Positions 54,686-62,797 of a stretch of 64,000 bases of DNA are shown here, piece by piece; the stretch's first letter is position 1, and each line of letters starts with the position of its first letter. The DNA is taken from positions 124,001 through 188,000 of the forward strand of contig NZ_QSLN01000003.1 in the NCBI RefSeq assembly GCF_003368535.1, given 5' to 3'. The position numbers and the translations under genes were made by a program. This DNA is from Ammonifex thiophilus. Its GTDB lineage: Bacteria > Bacillota > Desulfotomaculia > Desulfotomaculales > Ammonificaceae. Under the pieces are notes generated by a model that was not told the DNA's origin, searched no databases, and worked only from the letters and a program-made list of their open reading frames with translations.

Positions 54686-55582
54686 TCACTCGATCAGCTT
54701 GGCAGTACGCAAACCGTAATCTCTGCCGTTCATTCCCCGGCCCGCCTGAGTGAGGTGCTCCAAGAAATAGCCGGTGACGCAGCACTCGTTTCCTCTCCCC
54801 GCTACTTTCTCTATAAAGAAGGCAGCGAAACCAACAATCTCTACTTCGTCCCTGCCCGCCAGCGCCGTGGGACGGTAGACAGGAACTATTACCAGCCGGG
54901 GGCACCCGGGATCGTGTCGGTTCCAAGTGCAGCTCTCGTGTCCCCTAATGCGGGCCTCGATCCCGCAGACCGTGGGCCCCGACATGTTACCGGGCTCCGT
55001 CTCTACCACGTCTCCAATCTTGAGCCAGCCCTGGTAGCCCTGGGCCAAGTTGCTCTCGTACACTTTAGCCCCGCGGCCACCCAAGGCCAGGGCCCCGAAA
55101 TTGCCCTGCTGCCCCGCTCCTCCGCCTACTTTGAGAACGTACAGCCTGCCGAAAACCAGAGGCTGATCGGGAATACCCAGAGGGACCACTCCGAAGACAG
55201 CCTCAGGTGCTCCTACCCGCGCCTTAGCCCGCGCCTTGACTTCCCCTTTCTCCAGGCCCAGAACGCGGGCTAGAAAAAAGGGGACCGGCTGAGAGGCCCG
55301 GACCGTTAGCGTCCTCCCGTCCGGTTCCACCTCCGCCGCGACTCGGGTAGGATCGGCACCGTTTAGCCGCGCGTAGTCCAAGGCCGTTTGCACTGCTCCG
55401 GAGGGATCACCGGGCAAGAACTGAACTCCGGCCAGCGCTGCCGCATCCACCGCGTTGGCCAAGCGCTCGCGGGCCAGTAAAAGCCCCCCTCCATCGACGA
55501 CCAGCGCGGCCAAACCCAGCAGGAAGGTGAGGGCAGCGGCTACCAGCACCACCACGGTTCCTCGCTCGTTTTCCCACCACAT
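54686..55582 (-). CDS. TadG-like pilus-associated protein
   Basis: 298 aa. N-terminal TadE/G-like segment with helix TVVVLVAAALTFLLGLAALVVDGG followed by RERLANAVDAAALAGVQFLPG, typical of Flp-associated TadG (DUF2134-like). The remaining outer part has cysteines (CGIEARIRGHESC, CCVTG). Probably a minor surface component of the pilus. Confidence 0.82.
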   Translation of the reverse strand: MWWENERGTVVVLVAAALTFLLGLAALVVDGGGLLLARERLANAVDAAALAGVQFLPGDPSGAVQTALDYARLNGADPTRVAAEVEPDGRTLTVRASQPVPFFLARVLGLEKGEVKARAKARVGAPEAVFGVVPLGIPDQPLVFGRLYVLKVGGGAGQQGNFGALALGGRGAKVYESNLAQGYQGWLKIGDVVETEPGNMSGPTVCGIEARIRGHESCTWNRHDPGCPRLVIVPVYRPTALAGRDEVEIVGFAAFFIEKVAGRGNECCVTGYFLEHLTQAGRGMNGRDYGLRTAKLIE

Positions 55583-55589
55583 ACCGGCC

Positions 55590-55976
55590 TCACTCCACCC
55601 GCATGGAGACCTGTGCCTTGAGGACCACGGGGTTGGAGAGAATACCCTGGGGCAGAGGCAGGAAAAGATTTATTGGGTAACTCACCTTGACCACGGCCGT
55701 CGCACCGGAAACCCGGTCGGAAGCAGGAGGAGAGACTTCCACCTGCAATTTGCTCTGCTCTAACCCCGCTGCCGCATCCTTTACCCGATTCACTATTGCT
55801 ACATCGCTTCCGCCCACCGCTGCCAGGCGCGCTCCCTCACGGGCTGCGTTGGTGATCACCAGGTAGGCGAAGAAGACCCTACCGAACTCCACCAAAGTGA
55901 AAAGGATGAGTAGAAGGAGCGGGAGGGTTAAGGCCAGTTCCACTGCTGCCTGCCCTTTTTCTTCCCTCACCACCAT
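55590..55976 (-). CDS. TadE-like pseudopilin
   Basis: 128 aa. EEKGQAAVELALTLPLLLLILFTLVEFGR is the TadE prepilin-like segment: processing site with Glu near mature position 5, then a single helix. Start at ATG 55976 removes a spurious 111-residue extension lying inside the prepilin peptidase gene. Overlaps that gene by 10 bases. Confidence 0.88.
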   Translation of the reverse strand: MVVREEKGQAAVELALTLPLLLLILFTLVEFGRVFFAYLVITNAAREGARLAAVGGSDVAIVNRVKDAAAGLEQSKLQVEVSPPASDRVSGATAVVKVSYPINLFLPLPQGILSNPVVLKAQVSMRVE

Positions 55977-56446
55977 AGAGCCAGCACCCCTCCCAAGGCA
56001 AAGCAGACCCCGTAGGGAAAGAAAAGCCCGGAGCTTAGGGGTAAGCTTCCCGGTAAAAGGAACTCCCACCAAGCCACCCGTAAGGCGGGACGCAGGAGAC
56101 TCCTCCGCACCAGCAAGTAGAGCAAAACCAAGCCCCCCAGGACGGCGCCCAGGAGGAAAGTGTGCAGGGCGAAAAGCGGCCCACCGCAGGCCCCCAGAAC
56201 GCCCAGAAGCTTCACGTCCCCTCCCCCCACTCCCCGGCGCAGATAGGGTAAAAGAAGAAGGCCCATCCCTACCAGCCAGCCCTGAAGTCCCACCCAGACG
56301 GCAGGCCAACCCCCTTCCCAGCCCCGCAGAACCAGGGCCAGTAGGAGAGCCGGTAAAAGGAGCCAGTTAGGTATGCGCCGCCACCGGAGATCCGAGTAGA
56401 TGGCGCCGGCCGCCACCGCCAACACCAGCAGGTGCCAATAAGCCAT
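55967..56446 (-). CDS. Prepilin peptidase TadV/CpaA (A24 family)
   Basis: About 159 aa membrane aspartyl protease that matures the Flp pilin and TadE. Two catalytic Asp contexts: YSDLRWRRIPN (about residue 19) and GGGDVKLLG (about 97). Six helices. Small TadV type, lacking the methyltransferase domain. ATG at 56446 chosen; a GTG at 56455 adds three residues. Confidence 0.88.
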   Translation of the reverse strand: MAYWHLLVLAVAAGAIYSDLRWRRIPNWLLLPALLLALVLRGWEGGWPAVWVGLQGWLVGMGLLLLPYLRRGVGGGDVKLLGVLGACGGPLFALHTFLLGAVLGGLVLLYLLVRRSLLRPALRVAWWEFLLPGSLPLSSGLFFPYGVCFALGGVLALWW

Positions 56447-56481
56447 GCTTCCCACGCCCCGCCGAGAGTCCTCTAAAGAAG

Positions 56482-56510
56482 CCCTACCCGGCCACCAGGA
56501 CCGGGCAGGG
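56482..56510 (-). terminator. Attenuator-like hairpin after the Flp pilin gene
   Basis: 10-base stem with one G-T pair, 56501-56510 with 56482-56491, nine-base loop, followed on minus by a short T-containing tract. It lies between pilin and tadV and could make pilin mRNA exceed that of the machinery. Confidence 0.55.
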
Positions 56511-56532
56511 ATCTGTAGGGGTAGGAGGTCAT

Positions 56533-56706
56533 TTATTGGGTTCCCTGGACTGTCTTGCCTACCTCGTTGAACTTGTCATAAAGTGCCTTGCCGAGAACCG
56601 TTAGAGCCCCGATGACCACGATAGCTATAAGCGCCAGAATCAATCCGTACTCCGCCATCCCCTGCCCCTCTTCATCCCGCCAGAGCTCCCGCCAGAAAGC
56701 CAGCAT
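56533..56706 (-). CDS. flp: Flp-type pilin (major subunit)
   Basis: 57 aa, below usual ORF cut-offs. Reads MLAFWRELWRDEEGQGMAEY and then a single helix (GLILALIAIVVIGALTVL) with a short KFNEVGKT tail. Standard Flp prepilin: cleavage by TadV is expected near EGQG/MAEYG with Glu5 and Tyr6 conserved. ATG follows GGAGGTGAATTAGG. It is the first structural gene of the Tad locus. A 12-base palindrome CTTGAATTCAAG at 56722-56733 lies just upstream of the SD. Confidence 0.93.
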   Translation of the reverse strand: MLAFWRELWRDEEGQGMAEYGLILALIAIVVIGALTVLGKALYDKFNEVGKTVQGTQ

Positions 56707-56819
56707 CCTAATTCACCTCCGCTTGAATTCAAGAACTTTTCACTTCCAGCTTAGCGCGAGCCCCGGCTCCCCGTCTTCTGGCAGGAGTCCTCTTTTTCCT
56801 GGGACCGGAGTCCCGAATT

Positions 56820-57461
56820 TTAAAGTTCGGAAAGGCCGTGCTTCACTGCCCAGAGGGCGGCCTGCGTGCGGTCGCTCACGCCGATCTTCTGGAAGATGGA
56901 GGTGAGGTGGTTCTTTACCGTCTTTTCGCTGAGGTAAAGTTTGCGGGCTATCTCCCGGTTGCTAAGACCGGAGGCCAAGAGGCGCAGGATCTCCTTTTCC
57001 CTAGGGGTAAGACCGCAAAGTCCTCGCCTGCTCTCGGCGCGGCTAAACCACTTCACCATCTTCCCGGCCAGGCGGGGAGAAAGGTACTCCTCCCCCTTGG
57101 CTGCCCGCACTATGGCTTCAACTAGCTGGTCCGCAGAGGACTCTTTCAGCACATAGCCTGCCGCCCCCGCCTCCAGCATGGCCAGACAATATTCTTCCTG
57201 ATCGTGGACGGTCAAGGCCACCACTGCGACTGAGGGACGCAGGCGTTTTATCTCCCGGCAGGCTTCTACTCCTCCCATATCCGGCATGCTTATATCCAAA
57301 AGCACCACATCCACCGGCCGCTTCTTCACCAACTCCACCGCCTCCCGGCCGTTCCCGGCCTCCCCCACCACTTCCAGCCGCTCGTCCTCCAGGAGAAGCT
57401 TTTTTATGCCCTCCCGCACCAGCGCGTGGTCGTCAACCACCAGCACCTTTATTCGCTCCAC
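56820..57461 (-). CDS. NarL/DegU-family response regulator
   Basis: 213 aa. Receiver residues 1-120 with VVDDHALVREG, phosphoacceptor in VVLLDISMPDMGG and Lys in GYVLKESSADQL; LuxR-type helix-turn-helix about 145-210 (LTPREKEILRLLASGLSNREIARKL). GTG start overlapping the kinase 3' end by 29 bases. Adjacent to the pilus operon, so likely its regulator (inference). Confidence 0.92.
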   Translation of the reverse strand: MERIKVLVVDDHALVREGIKKLLLEDERLEVVGEAGNGREAVELVKKRPVDVVLLDISMPDMGGVEACREIKRLRPSVAVVALTVHDQEEYCLAMLEAGAAGYVLKESSADQLVEAIVRAAKGEEYLSPRLAGKMVKWFSRAESRRGLCGLTPREKEILRLLASGLSNREIARKLYLSEKTVKNHLTSIFQKIGVSDRTQAALWAVKHGLSEL

Positions 57462-58614
57462 TTTCCCCTTCCTCCCCTGCCAGAGGAACGCTGAGGGTGA
57501 TTACCGTCCCCTGCCCCGGATTGGAAAAAACCCCTAACTCGCCCCCCAGAAGCTCGGCCCGCTCTTTCATGCTCCAGAGGCCGAAGCCGCGCCGCTCTCC
57601 CAAAACCTTCTCCGGAACAAATCCTCTACCGTCGTCCTTCACCACCAGGTTCAGCCGCCGGGGGCCGAACTCCAGTTTTACCAGCACCCGGCTGGCCGCC
57701 GCATGTTTGGCTACATTGCTTAAGGCCTCCTGCACGATTCGGAAGATAGCCGCCTCCTGGGTGGCAGGTAGGCGCCTTTCTCTGCCCAGCAGGACGAAAT
57801 CCGTTTCGAGCCCGCGCGCCGCCCTGAAGTCCTCTAAGTAACGTCTGAGAGCAGCTACCAAGCCCAGGTCGTCAAGGGCCATCGGGCGGAGGTCGTAAAT
57901 AATTTTGCGCACCTCCTGTAGGCCTTCCCGGACCAGTTCCTGCAGGGCGCGCAGCTCTTCGCCCAGAGCCTCCGGCCTCTTCTCCATAAGCTTGAGGCAG
58001 TACTCCACCCGCAGAACCACGTTAGCCATGACCTGGGCCGGCCCGTCGTGAATCTCCCTGGCCACCCGCCGTCGCTCTTCTTCCTGAACCTCCAGTACCT
58101 TCAAGGCAAGTTCCTGGCGGGAAAGCATCTCTCGCCAGTTATCGGCCAGCTCCTGGAAATCTTTACGCAGGTACTCCAGGACAACACTCACGCGGGAGGC
58201 CAGCTTTTCGGCCCGCTCTTTGGTAGCCAGCAGGCGCTTCAAAGTTCGCTCCAACTCGTCACGACGGGCCCGCAAGAGCTCTTCCTTGGCCCGCAAGTTT
58301 AAGAGCTCCACCTGCAACCGCTGCGCGTGTTCGTAGGCTTCCTTGATGTCCGCCTCGGAGTAGCGGCTGAAGTCAGCGCTTACCTCGGCCAGCCGCCAAC
58401 GTGCTCGACGCTCCTCCACCGTTAGGACATCCACTTTATCTATTACTCTTCTTACTTCTTCGTACAATTGTTCCAGCTCTCGCCTAATAATAGCTATCTC
58501 TTCTTCAGTTGCCTCCGCAATTCTGATGATCTCCTTCTGGTTTTCTTCAATCAGACACACCAGTTTTTGCCGGATCTCTTCCAGAAGCTTAGGCTTTACT
58601 TCTCCCCTTCTCAT
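57433..58614 (-). CDS. DegS-like soluble sensor histidine kinase
   Basis: 393 aa, no membrane helix. Residues 1-180 are coiled coil with a DegS-type sensor region; HisKA_3 box ERRRVAREIHDGPAQVMANVV (His about 192), YDLRPMALDDLGL, ATPase with ALSNVAKHAAASRV and DDGRGF, GFGLWSMKERAELLGG. Pairs with the DegU-like regulator. Overlaps the glycosyltransferase gene by 26 bases. Confidence 0.9.
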   Translation of the reverse strand: MRRGEVKPKLLEEIRQKLVCLIEENQKEIIRIAEATEEEIAIIRRELEQLYEEVRRVIDKVDVLTVEERRARWRLAEVSADFSRYSEADIKEAYEHAQRLQVELLNLRAKEELLRARRDELERTLKRLLATKERAEKLASRVSVVLEYLRKDFQELADNWREMLSRQELALKVLEVQEEERRRVAREIHDGPAQVMANVVLRVEYCLKLMEKRPEALGEELRALQELVREGLQEVRKIIYDLRPMALDDLGLVAALRRYLEDFRAARGLETDFVLLGRERRLPATQEAAIFRIVQEALSNVAKHAAASRVLVKLEFGPRRLNLVVKDDGRGFVPEKVLGERRGFGLWSMKERAELLGGELGVFSNPGQGTVITLSVPLAGEEGESGANKGAGG

Positions 58615-59761
58615 GTATCTTGTCCCTTCTGGCTAACAGCTGCCGGTAAAGGCCGAGTAGCCGCTCGGCCTGGCGCTCGGAGGAAAGCTCCTCTGCACCT
58701 CTGAGCGCCTCTTGTTTGAATTTTCGGTACAATTCTTCGTCGCTTAATAGACGGATAACGGCAGCGGCGAAAGCCTTTTCGTCAGGAGGGGTGAGAAAGC
58801 CGTCCATACCGTGCCGCACCATTTCTTTCACCCCGTTAGCCTCCACTCCCACCACGGGAAGGCCGGCGGCTTTGGCCTCCCCCACCACCAAACCCTGGGT
58901 TTCGGTAAGGGAAGCTATGACGAAGAGATCGGCCGCTGCGTAGGCGTCTTTTACCTTGTCGGGCGGGAGGGGACCGGTGAAGACTACCTCCTGGCCTATT
59001 CCCAAAGATCTGGCCAGCTTTTCTAGCTCTTCTCTTTGCGGCCCCCCTCCTACCAGGACGAGCCGGACCGCTCTGAACTCTTGCTTCACCAGGGCAAAGC
59101 TACGCAGAAGAAAGCGCAGGTTCTTTTCTTCTCCCAGGCGCCCTACATAGACGAGCACCTTATCCTCAGAGGGAAGGTTGAAGTTTAGCCGGAAACCTAC
59201 CCTATCCCCTCCTCGGAAGGAAGAAAGCTTTATCCCGGTAGGCAAAACCTCTACCGGAACTCTCACTCCGTTTTGCTCGAGATAGCTTTTTATGGCCTGA
59301 GAGGGAGCCAGCACCAAGTGGCAGCGGTTGCAGAAGTTCACGGTGTAGCGGCGGGTGAGGACACGCGCCCAAGAGCGGAGAAAGGGGAAGTAGTGGACGT
59401 AAGCCTCGTAAAGGGTGTGGTAGGTGAAGACCAGAGGGAGGTTAAGCCGGCGAGCCCAGCGGGCTCCCAAGCTTCCCATGAGGAAGGGGCCATGAACGTG
59501 AATGAGGTCGAGCTTTAAACTCCGGAGGGTGGAGCCAAGGCGGGGAGAAAAGGGTAAAGGGAGGGTGAAATCGGGGTTGGTGGGGGCAGGTAAGGCCCAG
59601 AAGCGGAAAATGTTGGGCTCTTTTTGGCAGCCAGGGTACCAAGGGACAAAAAGAAAAAAGGTGACCCCCCGCTTTTCCAGTTCCTCGCGGAAGGTCTCGA
59701 TAGACCGGACCACCCCGCTTACATACGGGAGATAGCTGTCGGCAAAAATCCCTACCCGCAA
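58589..59761 (-). CDS. GT4-family glycosyltransferase (UgtP/diglucosyl-diacylglycerol-like)
   Basis: 390 aa retaining GT-B enzyme. N-terminal FADSYLPYVSGVVRSIE, acceptor-side HVHGPFLMGSLGARWA, NLPSEDKVLVYVGRLGEEKN, and the nucleotide-sugar E-x7-E site in ETQGLVVGEAKAAGLPVVG. Sequence style resembles enzymes glycosylating diacylglycerol or phosphatidylinositol; acceptor not provable. TTG start. Confidence 0.85.
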   Translation of the reverse strand: MRVGIFADSYLPYVSGVVRSIETFREELEKRGVTFFLFVPWYPGCQKEPNIFRFWALPAPTNPDFTLPLPFSPRLGSTLRSLKLDLIHVHGPFLMGSLGARWARRLNLPLVFTYHTLYEAYVHYFPFLRSWARVLTRRYTVNFCNRCHLVLAPSQAIKSYLEQNGVRVPVEVLPTGIKLSSFRGGDRVGFRLNFNLPSEDKVLVYVGRLGEEKNLRFLLRSFALVKQEFRAVRLVLVGGGPQREELEKLARSLGIGQEVVFTGPLPPDKVKDAYAAADLFVIASLTETQGLVVGEAKAAGLPVVGVEANGVKEMVRHGMDGFLTPPDEKAFAAAVIRLLSDEELYRKFKQEALRGAEELSSERQAERLLGLYRQLLARRDKIHEKGRSKA

Positions 59762-59786
59762 GCTTTGCCTTTCACCCCTTTTAGCT

Positions 59787-60146
59787 TTACCAGGGGTGGG
59801 TGCCGATTACTACTTCTTTGCCCAAAATCTCTTTTATCCGGCGGGCGGTAGCCTCCAGATCGATGGGGCACTGAGCCGTCTTGGTGGCCTTGACGATACA
59901 GGTTCCTAGGTGAACCACGTCGAAGTCGAAATCGAGCACCTTGGCTAGATCTTTAATTAACCCAAGCTTGGGCATAACGAGGCCGGGACAATCGCCACAA
60001 TCGCCTAAGGCCACTAGCTCCAAGGGCTCGTTCTGGTAGCGGGAAAATTCCCCCGCCCTTTCCTTTATACCTTTAAAACACTTCATGCAGCTTACACAGG
60101 TGACATCCCTAATCTTCTTGCAAGCGATAATAACTATCCGCGCCAA
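59787..60146 (-). CDS. CGGC-domain metal-binding protein
   Basis: 119 aa, Cys-rich, resembling the CGGC domain (PF08821) of putative metal- or cluster-binding proteins: IACKKIRDVTCVSCMKC, LVALGDCGDCPG and HLGTCIVK. TTG start behind AGGAGGGG; overlaps the dedA end by 13 bases. Function unknown. Confidence 0.75.
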   Translation of the reverse strand: MARIVIIACKKIRDVTCVSCMKCFKGIKERAGEFSRYQNEPLELVALGDCGDCPGLVMPKLGLIKDLAKVLDFDFDVVHLGTCIVKATKTAQCPIDLEATARRIKEILGKEVVIGTHPW

Positions 60147-60745
60147 TTTTTACCCCTCCTTTTATGACCCCAGTACCAACCCAAAGCCAAAACCGCCAGT
60201 ACCAGTACCGCCACATCGTACTTGTGCAGCCAGACTTTCACCTCCTCCCAGTGCTCTCCCAAGCGGAAGCCCAGATAGGTTAGGATCATACTCCAAGGAA
60301 GAGAACCCAGAAAAGTATAGATGATAAAACGCATCAAGTTCATCCGGGCAATCCCTGCGGGGAAGGAGATAAAAGTACGGATGACCGGTAAAAGGCGGGT
60401 AAAGAAGACTGTGGCTTCGCCGTAGCGGGCAAACCAAGCCTCCGCCACGGCGAGCTCCCGGGGGGAAATCCAGAGGTAGTGCCCGTAGCGCTCTAGAAAA
60501 GGACGCCCGCCCTTAAGCCCCAGATAATAGGAAATGACCGAGCCCACCGTCCCCCCTAGAGTTCCCGCCAGAACCGCTTCCCAGAAGGTAATTTTCCCCT
60601 GGTAGGCTAGAAACCCACCGAAGGGCAGGATGATCTCGCTGGGAAGGGGGATGTTACAGCTCTCTATAGCCATCCCCACCGCTATCCCCCAGTAGCCGGT
60701 GAGGGATAGATAGTAAACCAGTAGGTTTACCAGCTTCTCCAGCAT
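60134..60745 (-). CDS. DedA-family membrane protein
   Basis: 203 aa, four to five helices. DedA hallmarks: ESCNIPLPSEIILPFGGFLA, GTLGGTVGSVISYYLG, FFTRLLPVIRTFISFPAGIARM, LGSLPWSMILTYLGFRLG. DedA proteins flip phospholipids or undecaprenyl phosphate in characterised members. ATG after AGGAAGAAC, 7 bases after the upstream gene. Confidence 0.9.
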   Translation of the reverse strand: MLEKLVNLLVYYLSLTGYWGIAVGMAIESCNIPLPSEIILPFGGFLAYQGKITFWEAVLAGTLGGTVGSVISYYLGLKGGRPFLERYGHYLWISPRELAVAEAWFARYGEATVFFTRLLPVIRTFISFPAGIARMNLMRFIIYTFLGSLPWSMILTYLGFRLGEHWEEVKVWLHKYDVAVLVLAVLALGWYWGHKRRGKNWRG

Positions 60746-60752
60746 GTTCTTC

Positions 60753-61973
60753 CTATTCCAGACCCAAAGAGCGGCAGAGCAGGCGATACTTTACCGAAAC
60801 GGAGGAGACGGACACACCGTATTCATCCGCCAGCCGCTGCTGGTTCACCGCCCGGTTGCCCTCCAGGCGGTTTACAGCGTACACGAGCGCCGCCACCCAA
60901 GCCGCCGCCTTGCGGATCGTCGGGCGGGCCACGGCGCAGAAGCGGTGCCACAGAGCCAACGCTCTGCCCACCTGGGGGCCGGAGCCCCGCGCCCGCAGAT
61001 CCCGCGCCACCAGACGGGCCACCTCGGCGTACTCCGGTCGCGCCCAAGCCTGCTCTTCTTCCAGCCTCTCTTCCTCCTCCCAGGCGACTGAACCCAGGGT
61101 GGCCTTCTGCAAGAGTTGCTCCTCGAGCTGAACCAGCAAGCGGTCGAGCTTCTCTCCCCACACCCCTTCCTGCTCAGCTCGCTTCTCGTCCCGTCCGGAG
61201 CTTAGGAAAGAAGCCCAGGCCATTATGCGGTGCGACCTTTCCCGCAGGTAGGTGGACCAGGGGAGGCGCTTCTTACCGCGCGCTTCCTTGTAAGCTTCGT
61301 AATCTTGGCTGAGCCAGGCCTTTATTACCGGTTTGGTCTCCGGAGCCAGTGAGAGGGCGGCGGTAGAAAATTCGTATTCCTCGCCCACCCGCAAGAGGCG
61401 CAGGTAAAGAATTAACCCCCGGCTCAGCTCCGCTTCCCGGGCGAACCCGCGGGCGATGTACTTTCCCCGGCTGAAAAGATCCTGTAAAAGAATCCTTTCC
61501 CTGCCCACCGCCTTGACTTCGTAGAAAGAGTTAGGGGCCCGGCACCAGAACCTGAGTAATTCGCGCTCTTCCTCGCTCAGCTCTTCCCAGTAAAGGCGCA
61601 GGAAAAGATCGAGTACCGTGTGCTCTCCCGCTACCGGGAAATCAAAAATGAACCATTCGAAGCAGCGCTCGCCGACAAACTCTTCGTCCAGAGAAAGGAG
61701 CGAGCCAGCTATCTCGCTGAGGTAAAGGTGCTGTGCCCAGACCGCCGCTTCGGTAAAGGCAGGGTGCTGGGCGAAGTGGCTTAGCTTGCGCTTGAGCCCC
61801 CGCGCCAACCGGGAAAGCCTCAAAGACTCCAGTTTCACCACCCTGTTGCCGCAGCAATCGATGTAGGGAAGACGACTGCCGCAGGGACAGGGCAGAAAAA
61901 GCCTTTCCTCTCTGCTAGTAATGGCTACTTGACCTCCTTGCCCTCGCCTCACCCTAATATATTCCCCCTTCAT
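60753..61973 (-). CDS. SEC-C motif protein with C-terminal helix-turn-helix-like region
   Basis: 406 aa, not assigned to a known function. Near residue 29 there is a zinc-binding SEC-C motif PCPCGSRLPYIDCCG. The middle is Glu/Arg/Leu-rich and helical. The last 60 residues (AAWVAALVYAVNRLEGN then QQRLADEYGVSVSSVSVKYRLL) resemble a TFIIB-cyclin-like or HTH module, suggesting DNA or RNA binding. ATG at 61973 has a weak SD; AAGGAGG (61939-61933) further in is followed by an ATT codon at 61922, an alternative start. Heads the minus-strand run with dedA. Confidence 0.6.
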   Translation of the reverse strand: MKGEYIRVRRGQGGQVAITSREERLFLPCPCGSRLPYIDCCGNRVVKLESLRLSRLARGLKRKLSHFAQHPAFTEAAVWAQHLYLSEIAGSLLSLDEEFVGERCFEWFIFDFPVAGEHTVLDLFLRLYWEELSEEERELLRFWCRAPNSFYEVKAVGRERILLQDLFSRGKYIARGFAREAELSRGLILYLRLLRVGEEYEFSTAALSLAPETKPVIKAWLSQDYEAYKEARGKKRLPWSTYLRERSHRIMAWASFLSSGRDEKRAEQEGVWGEKLDRLLVQLEEQLLQKATLGSVAWEEEERLEEEQAWARPEYAEVARLVARDLRARGSGPQVGRALALWHRFCAVARPTIRKAAAWVAALVYAVNRLEGNRAVNQQRLADEYGVSVSSVSVKYRLLCRSLGLE

Positions 61974-62083
61974 TTGGCTTTTCCTGCTCCGGTTACAATA
62001 CCGCGAAGGTCAACCGGCAGGAAATACGTTAAAATTAACGAGGAAAGTCCGGCGAAGAAGGCGCGCAAGAGGAGGAGACCTCG

Positions 62084-62797
62084 GTGCAAGCCAAGACCGA
62101 ACCCGCCCGCATATTGATAGTCGACGACGAGCACCGGATCAGGGAAATACTGCGGAAGTACCTCGTGGCAGAAGGCTTCGGAGTCGGCGAGGCGGCCGAT
62201 GGTGAAGCAGCACTGGCAGAGATCCGCTCGGGCCACTGGGACCTCGTCATCCTGGACATAATGTTGCCCAAGATCGACGGCTGGGAAGTCTGCCGGGAGA
62301 TCCGGCAAATTTCCGATGTGCCGATACTCATGCTCACCGCCCGGGGTGATGAAATCGACCGCGTGCTCGGTTTGGAGCTCGGGGCCGACGACTACATCGT
62401 GAAGCCGTTCAGCCCCCGGGAGGTTGTGGCGCGGGTGAAGGCGGTGCTGCGCCGGGCCAGAAAAAGCCTCACGCCGGGGAAGCAAATCGTTTTGGGCAAC
62501 GTGGTAATCGAACCGGAAGCGCGCACGGTAACGGTAGGCGGAAAAACCCTAGCTCTCACTCCAAAGGAGTTCGACCTTCTTCTCACCCTCGCCAGGTCAC
62601 CCGGGAAGGTCTTCCGCCGCGAAGAACTCCTAGATCTGGTCTGGGGGTACGATTTTTACGGGGATTCCCGCACGGTAGATACCCACATCGCCCGCCTCCG
62701 GGAGAAACTCAATCAGGCAGGGGCACCCCCGCTCATCGCCACCGTCTGGGGTGTGGGCTACAAGCTAGAGGTGCGGAATGCGGAGCATAGCGGCTAA
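62084..62797 (+). CDS. OmpR/PhoB-family response regulator
   Basis: 237 aa. Receiver about 9-122 (ILIVDDEHRIREIL, LVILDIMLPKIDGW, MLTARGDEIDRVLG, DDYIVKPFSPRE), winged helix about 135-233 (LTPKEFDLLLTLARSPG, TVDTHIARLREKL, TVWGVGYKLE). GTG start behind AGGAGGAGACCTCG. Its end overlaps the kinase start. Confidence 0.93.
   Translation: MQAKTEPARILIVDDEHRIREILRKYLVAEGFGVGEAADGEAALAEIRSGHWDLVILDIMLPKIDGWEVCREIRQISDVPILMLTARGDEIDRVLGLELGADDYIVKPFSPREVVARVKAVLRRARKSLTPGKQIVLGNVVIEPEARTVTVGGKTLALTPKEFDLLLTLARSPGKVFRREELLDLVWGYDFYGDSRTVDTHIARLREKLNQAGAPPLIATVWGVGYKLEVRNAEHSG

Noticed and set aside
55977-56309. N-terminal extension of the TadE protein
   Set aside because: The extra 111 residues are an out-of-frame reading of the prepilin peptidase gene; the conserved TadE begins at 55976.
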